From assembly GCA_002709565.1 (NCBI GenBank), contig PAPY01000015.1:1-35529 (forward strand): a stretch of DNA of 35,529 bases, written 5' to 3'. Below the pieces are notes generated by a model. It was not told the DNA's origin. It did not search any database and worked only from the letters and a program-made list of their open reading frames with translations. Position 1 is the stretch's first letter. The number at the start of each line of letters is the position of its first letter. Positions 8,959 to 17,877 of this stretch are shown piece after piece. Source of the stretch: Legionellales bacterium. GTDB lineage: Bacteria > Pseudomonadota > Gammaproteobacteria > UBA1113. Both the position numbers and the translations under genes were made by a program.

Positions 8959-9541
8959 TTTTATTGCCCTATTTTGTATTGTTGGGGTGGCCTATGCGGC
9001 GCAATCGCCGTTGGTGATGCTCGAAAAAACCTCTGAGCAGATGCTCAGTTCGTTAACGAAAAACCGCGCCAAAATCAAAAGCAACCCCAAGTATGTCGAA
9101 ACCCTTGCTCGGCAAATACTGTTACCTCATGTTGACACTGCAACAATGTCACGCTTAGCCTTAGGTCGCGATGGCTGGAATAAAGCAACACCTGCGCAGC
9201 GTAAGGAATTCTCTGAACAGTTCGTGACGATGATGATTAGAACGTATTCCGCAGCAATGAATGCCTACACGGATGAGAAAATTAAATTCTATCCAATACG
9301 TGGTGGTGTTGGGGACCGTAAACGAGTACAAGTCAAAAGCATCATTATTCAATCTGGCGGTCCATCAATCCCCGTCAACTACCGTTTGTTATTACGGGGC
9401 AATAATTGGAAAGTCTACGACATGACCGTGGATGGTGTGAGCATGGTACAAAGCTTTAAGTCGCAATTTGCCAATGAGATATCGCAAGGCGGTATTAATG
9501 GTCTATTGGCTGCGATGAAAAAACATAACGCTTCGAGTTAG
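8939..9541 (+). CDS. mlaC: Periplasmic phospholipid-binding protein MlaC
   Basis: Soluble periplasmic shuttle of the Mla pathway that carries phospholipid between the MlaA-porin complex and MlaFEDB. A signal peptide (MRRIIASFIALFCIVGVAYA, then AQSP) leads into the Tol-Tol-Ttg2 domain, with LLPHVDTATMSRLALGRDGW and the later VNYRLLLRGNNWKVYDMTVD. 200 residues. AAGGAGG lies 6 bases upstream of the ATG, inside the 3' end of mlaD. Confidence 0.95.
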   Translation: MRRIIASFIALFCIVGVAYAAQSPLVMLEKTSEQMLSSLTKNRAKIKSNPKYVETLARQILLPHVDTATMSRLALGRDGWNKATPAQRKEFSEQFVTMMIRTYSAAMNAYTDEKIKFYPIRGGVGDRKRVQVKSIIIQSGGPSIPVNYRLLLRGNNWKVYDMTVDGVSMVQSFKSQFANEISQGGINGLLAAMKKHNASS

Positions 9542-9543
9542 CA

Positions 9544-9858
9544 ATGACTAATCAGGTTGAACTTAAAACCGTCGCCCCTGGACAACTTAAACTGATAGGC
9601 ACCTTGAGTTTTGCTACCGTCCCTGGTATACACAGGGCCGGTTGTGACAAGCTGGCCGAACATGCTCAAGTCACGATCGATTTATCGGACGTGAATTACA
9701 GTGATAGTTCGGGATTAGCGCTCCTCGCTGAGTGGGTGCGCTTTGCGAGTAGTAAGAATAAAACCCTGGTTTACCACAATATGCCGGAACAAATGCGGGC
9801 CATTGCGAAGGTGACGGGGATAGAACGAGTTTTACCAATAAACGATGCATGCAGTTGA
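9544..9858 (+). CDS. mlaB: STAS-domain regulator MlaB
   Basis: 104-residue STAS-domain protein that binds MlaF and supports ATPase activity and stability of the complex. The STAS core VTIDLSDVNYSDSSGLALLA carries the conserved DSSG, in which the serine is functionally important in this family. The gene starts two bases after the mlaC stop and its end overlaps ibaG by 14 bases. Confidence 0.9.
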   Translation: MTNQVELKTVAPGQLKLIGTLSFATVPGIHRAGCDKLAEHAQVTIDLSDVNYSDSSGLALLAEWVRFASSKNKTLVYHNMPEQMRAIAKVTGIERVLPINDACS

Positions 9859-10099
9859 TATAGAACAATTACTCCACGAGCAATTAGTGGGGAGTGACAT
9901 TCGAGTTGATGGTGATGGCCATCATTTTAATATTATAGTGATCAGTGATGCGTTCACTGATAAATCACGGGTTGCACGCCAACAAATGGTTTATCAAGTG
10001 TTGGGAGAGGCGATTCAGCGTGGTGATATTCATGCAGTATCCATGCGTACCCACACCCCGGGCGAGTGGCAAGCATTACAACAAGGCGAAGGCGAGTAA
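9845..10099 (+). CDS. ibaG: BolA-family protein IbaG
   Basis: 84-residue BolA-like protein of the IbaG/YrbA branch, which partners monothiol glutaredoxin in iron-sulfur handling. The BolA core is visible in DGHHFNIIVISDAFTDKSRV and the helix RQQMVYQVLGEAI, ending in HAVSMRTHTPGEWQAL. The histidine and acidic residues suit shared Fe-S ligation. It overlaps mlaB and abuts murA with no gap, as in the enterobacterial mla-ibaG-murA order. Confidence 0.92.
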   Translation: MHAVDIEQLLHEQLVGSDIRVDGDGHHFNIIVISDAFTDKSRVARQQMVYQVLGEAIQRGDIHAVSMRTHTPGEWQALQQGEGE

Positions 10100-11362
<1,263 letters not shown>

Positions 11363-11380
11363 GTTTGACAGGGGGAGAGG

Positions 11381-12139
11381 ATGACCAGTATCAATAGTAT
11401 TGTTGATTATTTAGAACAAATTCTTGAACCCGGCAAATTTCGTGATTACTGTCCCAATGGTTTGCAAGTAGAAGGCAAATCTTCTATCAAAAAAATCGTT
11501 ACTGGGGTAACAGCTTGCCAAGAATTTATCGACAAAGCTATCGCTGCTAAAGCCGATGCAGTGTTGGTACACCATGGTTTTTTTTGGAAAGGTGAGCCAA
11601 GCATTGTCACCGGTGTTAAACGCCAACGCCTCAAAGCCTTACTAGGCCATGATCTAAACTTACTGGCTTACCATTTACCTTTGGATGCCCATCCCCGTTA
11701 TGGCAACAATGTGAAGTTGGCCGAGGTGCTCGCATTAACCAATCACGGTCCAGTGTCCGAGAATGGCATGGCCAGTTTGGTGTTTAAAGGCAACTTAGCA
11801 AAGCCATTAAGCGGCGCGGAGTTCGCGAATCATATTGAGCAATGCCTTAATCGCAAACCGTTGCATATTGCTGGCCAACATAAGATTGTCCAGACTGTGG
11901 CGTGGTGTACCGGTGCTGCACAAGATGCCATTGTTGATGCTATAGATGCGGGAGTCGATGCGTTTATTACCGGTGAAGTGTCAGAACGTACTTTTCATAT
12001 GGCAAAAGAGTCGGGTATTCATTTCTACAGTGCTGGTCACCATGCTACAGAGCGCTATGGCATTCAGGCTTTAGGTGAGCATTTGGCAGAGTACTTCCCT
12101 GTACAGCACCAATTTATTGATGTGGAAAATCCGGTTTAG
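11381..12139 (+). CDS. Nif3-like dinuclear metal center protein (YbgI/DUF34 family)
   Basis: 252-residue Nif3/YbgI family member, annotated elsewhere as GTP cyclohydrolase I type 2 homolog; the true cellular role is unsettled. Metal-binding positions are visible: VHHGFFWKGEP, LAYHLPLDAHPRYGNN, the glutamate in FITGEVSE and the histidines in YSAGHHATERYG. No PII-like insertion is present, so it is the short form. A purine-rich ribosome binding site (GGGGGAGAGG) is immediately upstream. It lies 18 bases behind murA in the same direction and may be cotranscribed. Confidence 0.92.
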   Translation: MTSINSIVDYLEQILEPGKFRDYCPNGLQVEGKSSIKKIVTGVTACQEFIDKAIAAKADAVLVHHGFFWKGEPSIVTGVKRQRLKALLGHDLNLLAYHLPLDAHPRYGNNVKLAEVLALTNHGPVSENGMASLVFKGNLAKPLSGAEFANHIEQCLNRKPLHIAGQHKIVQTVAWCTGAAQDAIVDAIDAGVDAFITGEVSERTFHMAKESGIHFYSAGHHATERYGIQALGEHLAEYFPVQHQFIDVENPV

Positions 12140-12162
12140 TAGTAGAGTATAATGCTCTACTA
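12140..12162. terminator. Possible hairpin between convergent genes
   Basis: A perfect 8-bp stem TAGTAGAG/CTCTACTA with a 7-base loop begins right after the Nif3-like stop codon. A T-run follows on the plus strand only 8 bases after the stem (12172-12177), so it is at best a weak terminator or 3'-end stabiliser. Confidence 0.45.
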
Positions 12163-12169
12163 TTCTGCG

Positions 12170-12604
12170 CTATTTTTTCGTAATGGTATATCTGTAAACG
12201 GGAATTTTATCTGGCCCTTGGGCTGCGACTTGGCCCTTGTCAGTCAGTGTGAATTTTTCGGCGTCTTTACCAACTAAGCGTAACTCAATTTTTGTCTTTT
12301 TATTGCTATCTTTAATTTCATTGGTCTGAATATCAATATTACCGATATAATCTCCTTCACAGTTTGTAGCAACGCTTGTTTTATAGACATTGAAGTTGGC
12401 CCAGCCACCGGCCTTAAATGTAAAGGTTCCACCTTGTTGTAAGTTATAATTGCTCGCGTTATCGGAGCCAGTAACACACATGATGCTTTTATCGCTGCCA
12501 CTGAAGTTGATATTGTTGATTAGTTGACTTTGGGGGACATAATCAGCAGCAAATGCAACTGAAGAAAATGCTAGAGCTAAACAGGTAATTAAAGTTTTTT
12601 TCAT
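12170..12604 (-). CDS. Small secreted protein of unknown function
   Basis: 144 residues with a textbook signal peptide (MKKTLITCLALAFSSVAFA, cleavage before ADYV). The mature part is about 125 residues, beta-rich in appearance, with two cysteines (SIMCVTGS and VATNCEGD) that could form one disulfide in the periplasm or outside the cell, and a lysine-rich C-terminus (VYRYTITKK). I do not recognise a family. GGAG lies 7 bases before the ATG and a TATAAT hexamer lies 20 bases upstream; see the promoter entry. It is flanked by a hairpin at its 3' end and stands alone in its orientation relative to the Nif3-like gene. Confidence 0.8.
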   Translation of the reverse strand: MKKTLITCLALAFSSVAFAADYVPQSQLINNINFSGSDKSIMCVTGSDNASNYNLQQGGTFTFKAGGWANFNVYKTSVATNCEGDYIGNIDIQTNEIKDSNKKTKIELRLVGKDAEKFTLTDKGQVAAQGPDKIPVYRYTITKK

Positions 12605-12623
12605 AATGTTGACTCCGATAAAT

Positions 12624-12682
12624 ATTATACGTTATATGATCAGTCTAGATGTTAGTGTTTCTGTGTCAACAGCTAACATCTA
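12624..12682 (-). promoter_or_regulatory. Promoter and 10-bp palindrome of the secreted-protein gene
   Basis: A perfect -10 hexamer (TATAAT on the minus strand) lies at 12624-12629; no good -35 stands at 17 bases, so an activator may be needed. Just upstream is a perfect 10-bp inverted repeat, TAGATGTTAG (12646-12655) and CTAACATCTA (12673-12682), with the inner TGTT/AACA extending the pairing. Its position suits an operator. The remainder of 12605-12772 carries only the terminator of the next gene. Confidence 0.45.
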
Positions 12683-12720
12683 AGCCATCATAAGTTCAAA
12701 GTCTTAAGATAATCTGAGCC

Positions 12721-12751
12721 AGAAAAAGAAAGGGCTACCGATTGGTAGCCC
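12721..12751 (-). terminator. Rho-independent terminator after the HtrA protease gene
   Basis: A perfect 8-bp stem GGGCTACC/GGTAGCCC with loop of 4 (12732-12751). On the minus strand it is followed by a T-rich run (A-rich 12721-12731 on the plus strand). It sits about 20 bases past the protease stop codon. Confidence 0.88.
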
Positions 12752-12772
12752 TAAGTGTGTTTTTGCCTGAAC

Positions 12773-14140
12773 TTACTTCTTCACAACCACATAAATGGCG
12801 CCATTACCGCGAAAAACACTGAGTAAAACCTCAGGTGATTTTTTGTGAGTTAATGTTTCTAATTGTTTCATGTTAGTGACTGGGTGTCTGTCGACACTCA
12901 TAATGATGTCACCTTGACGTAATCCGGCACGGCCGGCTGGGGTATTGTCTTCGCTTTTCAGCACCTGTACACCCTTTACTTCACCGTAGTTTGGTACTTC
13001 TGCATCAAAGTCTTTTAAGATCATGCCATAGAGGAATGGGTTTTTGGCAATGCTGCTGACTTTGTATTGCTTAGACTCTACGGTGGTGAGCTTGAGTGCG
13101 ACAGTTTTGCCATCTCGTAATACCTTTAAGTCCATGGTGCTACCTGCTCGCAATAAACCAATAGTATTTTTTACTTGTCCGGCGGTTTTGATGGTTTCAC
13201 CATTGACAGACTGTATAACATCACCGGGGCGTAGACCGGCTGCCTGGGCCGGAGAATTTGGACTCACCTGGGTGATGATGGCGCCTTTTGCATTGGGTTC
13301 TTTAAACGCTTGGGCTAGTTCTGGGGTCATGGATTGGATCATGATCCCTGCCACACCGCGTTTAAGCTCGCCGTACTTGACCAGTTGGTGCATGACATTT
13401 TTGGCCATGTTAGAAGGGATAGCAAATCCAATACCAATGCTACCGCCACCAGAGGCTAAGATGGCGGTGTTGATGCCAACCAGTTCGCCCTTTAAATTCA
13501 CTAATGCGCCACCGGAGTTACCAGGATTGATAGGTGCATCGGTTTGGATAAAATTCTCATAGCCTTCAATACCAATGTCGGTACGTTGTAAAGCACTGAT
13601 GATTCCTGAGGTGACACTTTGATTAAGACCAAAAGGACTACCAATTGCTACAACAAAGTCACCAACATTCAATTGGCTGGAATCGGCAAAGGGGATGGCT
13701 TTTAGGCCTGAGGCTTTGATTTGTAGCACTGCTAGATCTGACTGCACATCTTTGCCGACAACATCGGCATCGAATTTGCGGCCATCATTCAGGGTGACGG
13801 TAATGGTCTTAACTTGGGTAATCACATGGGCGTTAGTGATGATATAGCCATTTTGGGCATCGACTATAACCCCTGAGCCAACAGCTCGAATAGGCTTACC
13901 ACGGGGGTTGTCATCTTCATCTATGCCACGTTCTTCTGGGGGACGAGCAAAGGGATCTAAATGTCGCTGCACACGGCCTTTGCCGTAAATATTCACCACT
14001 GCTGGCATGGAACGCTCTAGCACCGGCGAGAGGCTTGGGAGTTTTTGTCCTGCTACCTGTTGGGGTAAGTTAGCAAATGCAGGGGTAACAGTTGCGAGCA
14101 GAATACCGCTGATGAGTAGCGACAGCAAACGCTTGGCCAT
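12773..14140 (-). CDS. degQ: Periplasmic serine endoprotease, DegP/DegQ (HtrA) type
   Basis: Quality-control protease/chaperone of the periplasm. Starting at 14140 (GGAG 7 bases upstream) it has 455 residues with a signal peptide ending ATVTPAFA before NLPQ. The catalytic triad is complete: H105 in ITNAHVI, D135 in QSDLAVLQI and S209 in INPGNSGGALVN. Two PDZ domains follow, the first starting near GVAGIMIQSMTPELAQAF and the second near GVQVLKSEDNTPAGRAGL. The LA loop is short and basic-acidic (HLDPFARPPEERGIDEDDN). DegP, DegQ and MucD cannot be separated with certainty from sequence alone. Confidence 0.93.
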   Translation of the reverse strand: MAKRLLSLLISGILLATVTPAFANLPQQVAGQKLPSLSPVLERSMPAVVNIYGKGRVQRHLDPFARPPEERGIDEDDNPRGKPIRAVGSGVIVDAQNGYIITNAHVITQVKTITVTLNDGRKFDADVVGKDVQSDLAVLQIKASGLKAIPFADSSQLNVGDFVVAIGSPFGLNQSVTSGIISALQRTDIGIEGYENFIQTDAPINPGNSGGALVNLKGELVGINTAILASGGGSIGIGFAIPSNMAKNVMHQLVKYGELKRGVAGIMIQSMTPELAQAFKEPNAKGAIITQVSPNSPAQAAGLRPGDVIQSVNGETIKTAGQVKNTIGLLRAGSTMDLKVLRDGKTVALKLTTVESKQYKVSSIAKNPFLYGMILKDFDAEVPNYGEVKGVQVLKSEDNTPAGRAGLRQGDIIMSVDRHPVTNMKQLETLTHKKSPEVLLSVFRGNGAIYVVVKK

Positions 14141-14193
14141 GGGTGGTCTCCGAATGTTTAACAAAAGAACTGTAGCTTAGCGCAAAAGGGGGC

Positions 14194-14922
14194 TTAAGTC
14201 ATCCATATTAGGCTTGCCATGCGGCCGGTGGTACCGTCGCGGCGGTAAGAATAAAATAAATCTGGGGTACTGACGGTGCAATAATTGCCGCCGTAGATAG
14301 CGGTAATGCCAAGCGCTTGGCATTGTTGGCGGGCAATCCCATAGATATCACCATACCAGCGGTCGCCGTTACCGGGCTTGAAGGCTTCTGCTAGGGTGGG
14401 TATCAGGGAGATAAAGTTATCACGTACTTCAGGCCCAACTTCGAAAGCATTAGGACCAATAGCTGGGCCAAGCCATACCAGCAGTTCCTCAGGAGAGGAA
14501 TCAAGCATCGTTAGGGCATTAGCAATGATCCCGGCAAAAAGACCACGCCATCCGCCATGGAGGGCAGCGACTTCAGAGCCTTGTTTGTTACAGATCAGTA
14601 TCGGTAAGCAATCTGCTGTTAATACCGCGCATACCTCACCTGGGGTGCGACTGTAGCTGCCGTCGGCTTCGTTGTGCAGATGGCTGGCGTTGGCTTTGAC
14701 ACAGACGGGGCTGTGGATTTGTCGCAACCAAATAGGGGAGCTCGGTAAATTAAAACATTCTGCTAGTAATTGTCGATTTTGGCTGACATGGGCCTCACTA
14801 TCACCCACATGGTCACCTAAGTTGAAACTGTCATACGGTGCCTCACTTACCCCACCTAAGCGCGTGGTGGTAAACCCATGGATGTTAGCCGGTGCTGGCC
14901 AGTTAGGTTGAATGACGTTCAT
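14194..14922 (-). CDS. pgeF: Peptidoglycan editing factor PgeF (YfiH, laccase-domain family)
   Basis: 242 residues, the same size as E. coli YfiH (PgeF), which prevents misincorporation of serine in place of L-alanine in peptidoglycan precursors; homologues act as purine nucleoside phosphorylases. The zinc-site motifs are present: RQIHSPVC, VLTADCLPILI and AALHGGWRGL, then WLGPAIGPNAFEVGPEV. I start at the ATG at 14922 because GGAGGAGG lies immediately upstream; the longer open frame to 14997 overlaps rluD and adds a non-family Arg/Trp-rich leader. With this start it overlaps the rluD end by 20 bases, the common rluD-pgeF arrangement. Confidence 0.93.
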   Translation of the reverse strand: MNVIQPNWPAPANIHGFTTTRLGGVSEAPYDSFNLGDHVGDSEAHVSQNRQLLAECFNLPSSPIWLRQIHSPVCVKANASHLHNEADGSYSRTPGEVCAVLTADCLPILICNKQGSEVAALHGGWRGLFAGIIANALTMLDSSPEELLVWLGPAIGPNAFEVGPEVRDNFISLIPTLAEAFKPGNGDRWYGDIYGIARQQCQALGITAIYGGNYCTVSTPDLFYSYRRDGTTGRMASLIWMT

Positions 14923-15874
14923 TGTCCTCCTCCAGCAACGCCAAGATCTGTTGTAAATCTTCCGGTAATGGTGCTTCCCATTGCAGCGTTTCTCCACTGA
15001 TGGGATGTTCTACTTGCAGGCGGCGCGCATGCAGTGCTTGGTGTTTACACTGTTGTAACGCAAGTTTTAGAGCCTCATCACATTGTGGGGGTAACCGCAA
15101 TCGTTGACCATAGGTAGCATCTCCTAGGATTGGATAATGGATATGGGCCATGTGGACACGAATTTGATGGGTGCGACCAGTTTCTAGTTTGACATGAATA
15201 TGGGTATGTTGGCGAAAACGCTGCAGCACGCGGTAATGAGTCACTGCTGGCTTGCCGGATTCAATGACGGTCATTTGTTTGCGTTGAATGGGATGGCGGC
15301 CAATGGGCGCATCGACGCTACCGCCTGCAGTCATCACACCGCAGACGATAGCTTCATACTCACGGCCCATGGTGCGGGCTTGTAATTGTGCAACGAGATG
15401 GGTATGTGCTTCTAGGGTGCGGGCAATCACCAGTAGTCCTGATGTATTTTTATCCAGTCGATGGATGAGGCCAGCCCGGGGTAATTTTTCTAATTCAGGG
15501 GTATGGTGAAGCAGGGCATTTACCAATGTTCCCGCCGGATTACCAGCGCCGGGGTGGGTGACTAAGCCTATCGGCTTGTTGACAATAATAAGCGCGTCAT
15601 CCTCAAAAATAATATTTAAATCAATGGGTTGCGGCTCCCAAGCTGCCTCAGTCTTAAGGGTTGCATTGATAGTGATGAGTTCACCACCCAGCACTTTGTC
15701 TCGGCTGCGCAGTACCTTATCATCAACGAGGACTTGGCCATCTTTGAGCCAGGTTTGTAAACGGCTGCGGGAGTATTGTGGAAATAACTTTGCCAGTGCT
15801 TGATCAAGACGTAGCCCGGCATAGTCGTCGGGAACGGTGGCTTCGAGTTCAATATGTTCAGAAAAATTTTCCAT
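14903..15874 (-). CDS. rluD: 23S rRNA pseudouridine synthase RluD
   Basis: Makes pseudouridines in helix 69 of 23S rRNA. 323 residues. An N-terminal S4 RNA-binding domain (AGLRLDQALAKLFPQYSRSR) precedes the RluA-type catalytic domain, with the catalytic aspartate D141 in HRLDKNTSGLLVIA, then GRTHQIRVHMAHIHYPILGD. Neighbouring pgeF and divergent bamD are the usual gammaproteobacterial partners, which supports RluD over RluC. No strong Shine-Dalgarno is visible before the ATG. Confidence 0.95.
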   Translation of the reverse strand: MENFSEHIELEATVPDDYAGLRLDQALAKLFPQYSRSRLQTWLKDGQVLVDDKVLRSRDKVLGGELITINATLKTEAAWEPQPIDLNIIFEDDALIIVNKPIGLVTHPGAGNPAGTLVNALLHHTPELEKLPRAGLIHRLDKNTSGLLVIARTLEAHTHLVAQLQARTMGREYEAIVCGVMTAGGSVDAPIGRHPIQRKQMTVIESGKPAVTHYRVLQRFRQHTHIHVKLETGRTHQIRVHMAHIHYPILGDATYGQRLRLPPQCDEALKLALQQCKHQALHARRLQVEHPISGETLQWEAPLPEDLQQILALLEEDNERHST

Positions 15875-15896
15875 GGACCAAGGGATGCTTTATAAT
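15868..15896 (+). promoter_or_regulatory. Sigma-70 promoter for bamD
   Basis: TTTCCA (15868-15873) and a perfect TATAAT (15891-15896) are separated by 17 bases, about 38 bases before the bamD ATG. The -35 overlaps the rluD start codon on the opposite strand. Confidence 0.6.
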
Positions 15897-15933
15897 CCGG
15901 GCTGATTTAAATTTCAACGGTAGTATATCAGAT

Positions 15934-16746
15934 ATGCGACAAATTGCCTTGTTCATTATTATTGGATTGACAGTCATTCTTAGTGCTTGTTCAGGTGAGA
16001 AGAAAACCCCCGCCGACATCTTCAAAGGCCAAACGGCTGAACAAATTTTCCAGGGCGGTGAAAAAGCCTTGGCGAAAGGCAGTTACAAAGACGCCATTAA
16101 ACATTTTGAGGGTTTAGACTCACTGTACCCTTTCAGTAAGTATGAAGAGCAAGCCCAACTTGATATTATTTATGCCTATTACAGGGATGAGGATTACGCT
16201 TCTGCAAATGCTGCTGCTACTCGTTTTACTCGTTTGTATCCGCGAAGTGCCCATGTAGATTACGCCTACTACATGAAAGGATTATCGAATTTTAACCAAA
16301 ACCGTGGTGTGATCCAAAAGTATGTCAATGTGGATCTGTCGCAACGGGATTTAGGCACGGCGCGAAAATCCTTCGATGACTTTGCGGATTTGATTCAGCG
16401 TTTTCCAAAGAGTAAATATGCACCGGATGCGCGGGAGCGAATGATTTACCTGCGTAACTTAATGGCGTCCTATGAACTAAACGTTGCTGAATTTTATATG
16501 CTCTATGAAGACTATGTGGCCGCATCTAACCGTGCAAACTATATTGTTAACCATTACCAGCAAGCGCCTGCGGTAGTGCCAGCTCTCGGTATTATGGTAC
16601 AAGCGTACCGTAAGTTACATATGGACAAGTTAGCAGACGAAACCTTGAAAGTATTGGCGGTTAACTACCCTAATTCTGAGACTTACAAAGTACTTTCTGG
16701 GCAGAAGAAGCCGCGTAAGCGTTCTTGGACTTTTGATCAGGCTTAA
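15934..16746 (+). CDS. bamD: Outer membrane assembly lipoprotein BamD
   Basis: Essential lipoprotein of the BAM complex that inserts beta-barrels in the outer membrane. From the ATG at 15934 it has 270 residues. The lipobox LSAC places the lipidated cysteine at residue 19. The TPR region begins at about residue 45 (AEQIFQGGEKALAKGSYKDA) and includes the typical YPFSKYEEQAQLDIIYAYY and FPKSKYAPDARERMIYLRN. The open frame runs further upstream to 15778, but that part lies antisense in rluD and would lack a lipoprotein signal, so I reject it. Confidence 0.95.
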   Translation: MRQIALFIIIGLTVILSACSGEKKTPADIFKGQTAEQIFQGGEKALAKGSYKDAIKHFEGLDSLYPFSKYEEQAQLDIIYAYYRDEDYASANAAATRFTRLYPRSAHVDYAYYMKGLSNFNQNRGVIQKYVNVDLSQRDLGTARKSFDDFADLIQRFPKSKYAPDARERMIYLRNLMASYELNVAEFYMLYEDYVAASNRANYIVNHYQQAPAVVPALGIMVQAYRKLHMDKLADETLKVLAVNYPNSETYKVLSGQKKPRKRSWTFDQA

Positions 16747-16765
16747 TCGTTCTACTGTATTGAGT

Positions 16766-16786
16766 GCTGGTAGTGTGACTGCCAGC
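16766..16786. terminator. Hairpin after bamD
   Basis: An 8-bp stem GCTGGTAG/CTGCCAGC (one G-T pair) with a TGTGA loop lies 20 bases past the bamD stop. No T-run follows, so termination strength is doubtful. Confidence 0.35.
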
Positions 16787-16813
16787 TCGCGATAATCTTT
16801 ATGTATTAATTGC

Positions 16814-16842
16814 TTGTTTAACTATTCAATTGATTATATTAT
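16814..16842 (+). promoter_or_regulatory. Candidate promoter for the Rpn locus
   Basis: TTGTTT (16814-16819) and TATTAT (16837-16842) are spaced by 17 bases in an AT-rich stretch, 36 bases before the Rpn start codon. An AAGGA-type ribosome binding site follows before the ATG at 16878. Confidence 0.45.
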
Positions 16843-16877
16843 AAAAATCCATCCACACAAAAGGGGATAAGGATTTT

Positions 16878-17864
16878 ATGATCACTGTTGATGAAACCGA
16901 TTCGCCTGAGCGAATATTGCACGACTCCTTGTTTAAGCGCAGTATGGAAAATGTCGCAGTCGCACGGGATTTTTTCAAAGCTTACTTACCCGCAGAAATC
17001 CTGGCATTGATTAAACTCGAGACATTAACCCTTATCAAGAATGAATACATTAGCAAAGGCTTTTTGCATCGCCATAGTGATGTTGTCTACCGAGTTGAGA
17101 CGTCAATAAGTGCTGAAATGGTGATATTATTTCGCACGGAACAACAAGCACAGTCAGTACGGCTGCAGGCATTACGGGATATCTGTTACAGTGTATTATC
17201 CTGGGAGCAGATCGCAAAAAACTGCGATAATCTCGAGTATTTACCACCTATTATTGGTTTGACTTACTACAATGGGCGGGTGCGCTATTCAGCACCGTTG
17301 GACTTAGTGGAATTATTTCATCCGGATTTGCGCCAATTTGTGGCTCCAGCATTGCTTGGTCCGACACAGTTAATTGATTTGCATCGCTTGCCCGATGAGG
17401 AGCTTGTACGTCAGGGGGCAGCTAGTTTTTTTCAGCTTGCGATGTTGCACAGTGATCAACAAAATGTGACGGCATTAATCAATGGATTAGCGGAATGTTA
17501 TCCACATGTGAAGGCCATCGATGATGGTGAGTATGTCAATTCTGTGTTAGATTATGCCATGAGTCGTTTTTCAGACTCCGCGGGCAAAGAATTTCGGTCA
17601 GGTTTACGTCAATTAGATAATGTGTTCGGAGGTGTTGCGATGTCTTACTTAGAAACCTTACGTGAAGAGGGGCGCCAAGAGGGGCGTGAAGAAGGTCATC
17701 AAGAGGGATGGCATGAGGGCCATGAAGAGGGGTTAGAAGAAGGTGCCAACAAAACGCGCTATGAAATGGCACAAGAGATGCTTGAAGTCGGCATTGATGA
17801 ACCGCTAATACTCAGGTTGACCCATTTATCACAAGCTGAACTAGAATTAATCAAAACGCATTAA
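16878..17864 (+). CDS. Rpn family PD-(D/E)XK nuclease (YhgA-like, 'transposase_31')
   Basis: 328 residues of the Rpn (recombination-promoting nuclease) family, whose E. coli members are DNases implicated in horizontal recombination and phage defence. The N-terminal HDSLFKRSMENVAVARDFFKAYLP is the family opening. Active-site residues appear in the PD-(D/E)XK layout: D68 in HRHSDVVY, then E88 and Q90 in FRTEQQAQS, slightly diverged from the usual EHQ. The C-terminal third has seven EGxx tetrads (residues 264-291) and ends in the family tail (KTRYEMAQEMLEVGIDEPLI...). A strong internal start at codon 255 is annotated separately. Older annotation as a transposase is misleading: no terminal repeats flank it. 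Confidence 0.88.
   Translation: MITVDETDSPERILHDSLFKRSMENVAVARDFFKAYLPAEILALIKLETLTLIKNEYISKGFLHRHSDVVYRVETSISAEMVILFRTEQQAQSVRLQALRDICYSVLSWEQIAKNCDNLEYLPPIIGLTYYNGRVRYSAPLDLVELFHPDLRQFVAPALLGPTQLIDLHRLPDEELVRQGAASFFQLAMLHSDQQNVTALINGLAECYPHVKAIDDGEYVNSVLDYAMSRFSDSAGKEFRSGLRQLDNVFGGVAMSYLETLREEGRQEGREEGHQEGWHEGHEEGLEEGANKTRYEMAQEMLEVGIDEPLILRLTHLSQAELELIKTH
17640..17864 (+). CDS. Intragenic Rpn C-terminal product (putative RpnS-type antitoxin)
   Basis: The ATG at codon 255 of the Rpn gene is in frame and preceded by GGAGG at 17628-17632 with a 7-base spacer, a better ribosome binding site than that of the full gene. It would yield a 74-residue protein starting MSYLETLREEG and containing the EGxx array plus the C-terminal helical tail. 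In E. coli, short C-terminal Rpn proteins made from such internal starts act as antitoxins that block the full-length nuclease. That function is transferred by family knowledge. The downstream gene at 17878 begins at the equivalent residue, which supports a genuine unit boundary here. Confidence 0.6.
   Translation: MSYLETLREEGRQEGREEGHQEGWHEGHEEGLEEGANKTRYEMAQEMLEVGIDEPLILRLTHLSQAELELIKTH
17667..17750 (+). repeat. Seven degenerate 12-bp tandem units encoding EGxx
   Basis: Codons 264-291 of the Rpn gene read as seven successive tetrads EGRQ, EGRE, EGHQ, EGWH, EGHE, EGLE, EGAN. At DNA level this is an 84-base run of GA-rich 12-mers. The unit is a multiple of three, so gain or loss of units would keep frame. 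Confidence 0.8.
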
Positions 17865-17877
17865 TGTCGGAGATAGT

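Noticed and set aside
12140-12162. Bidirectional terminator with full confidence between the Nif3-like and secreted-protein genes
   Set aside because: The stem is clean but the T-run is displaced by 8 bases on one strand and absent on the other; kept only as a possible hairpin.
15778-15933. Upstream extension of the bamD open frame
   Set aside because: It lies antisense within rluD, has no ribosome binding site and would bury the lipoprotein signal.
16878-17864. Annotation of the Rpn gene as a transposase of an insertion sequence
   Set aside because: No terminal inverted repeats or target duplication flank it; the conserved residues fit a PD-(D/E)XK nuclease of the Rpn family.
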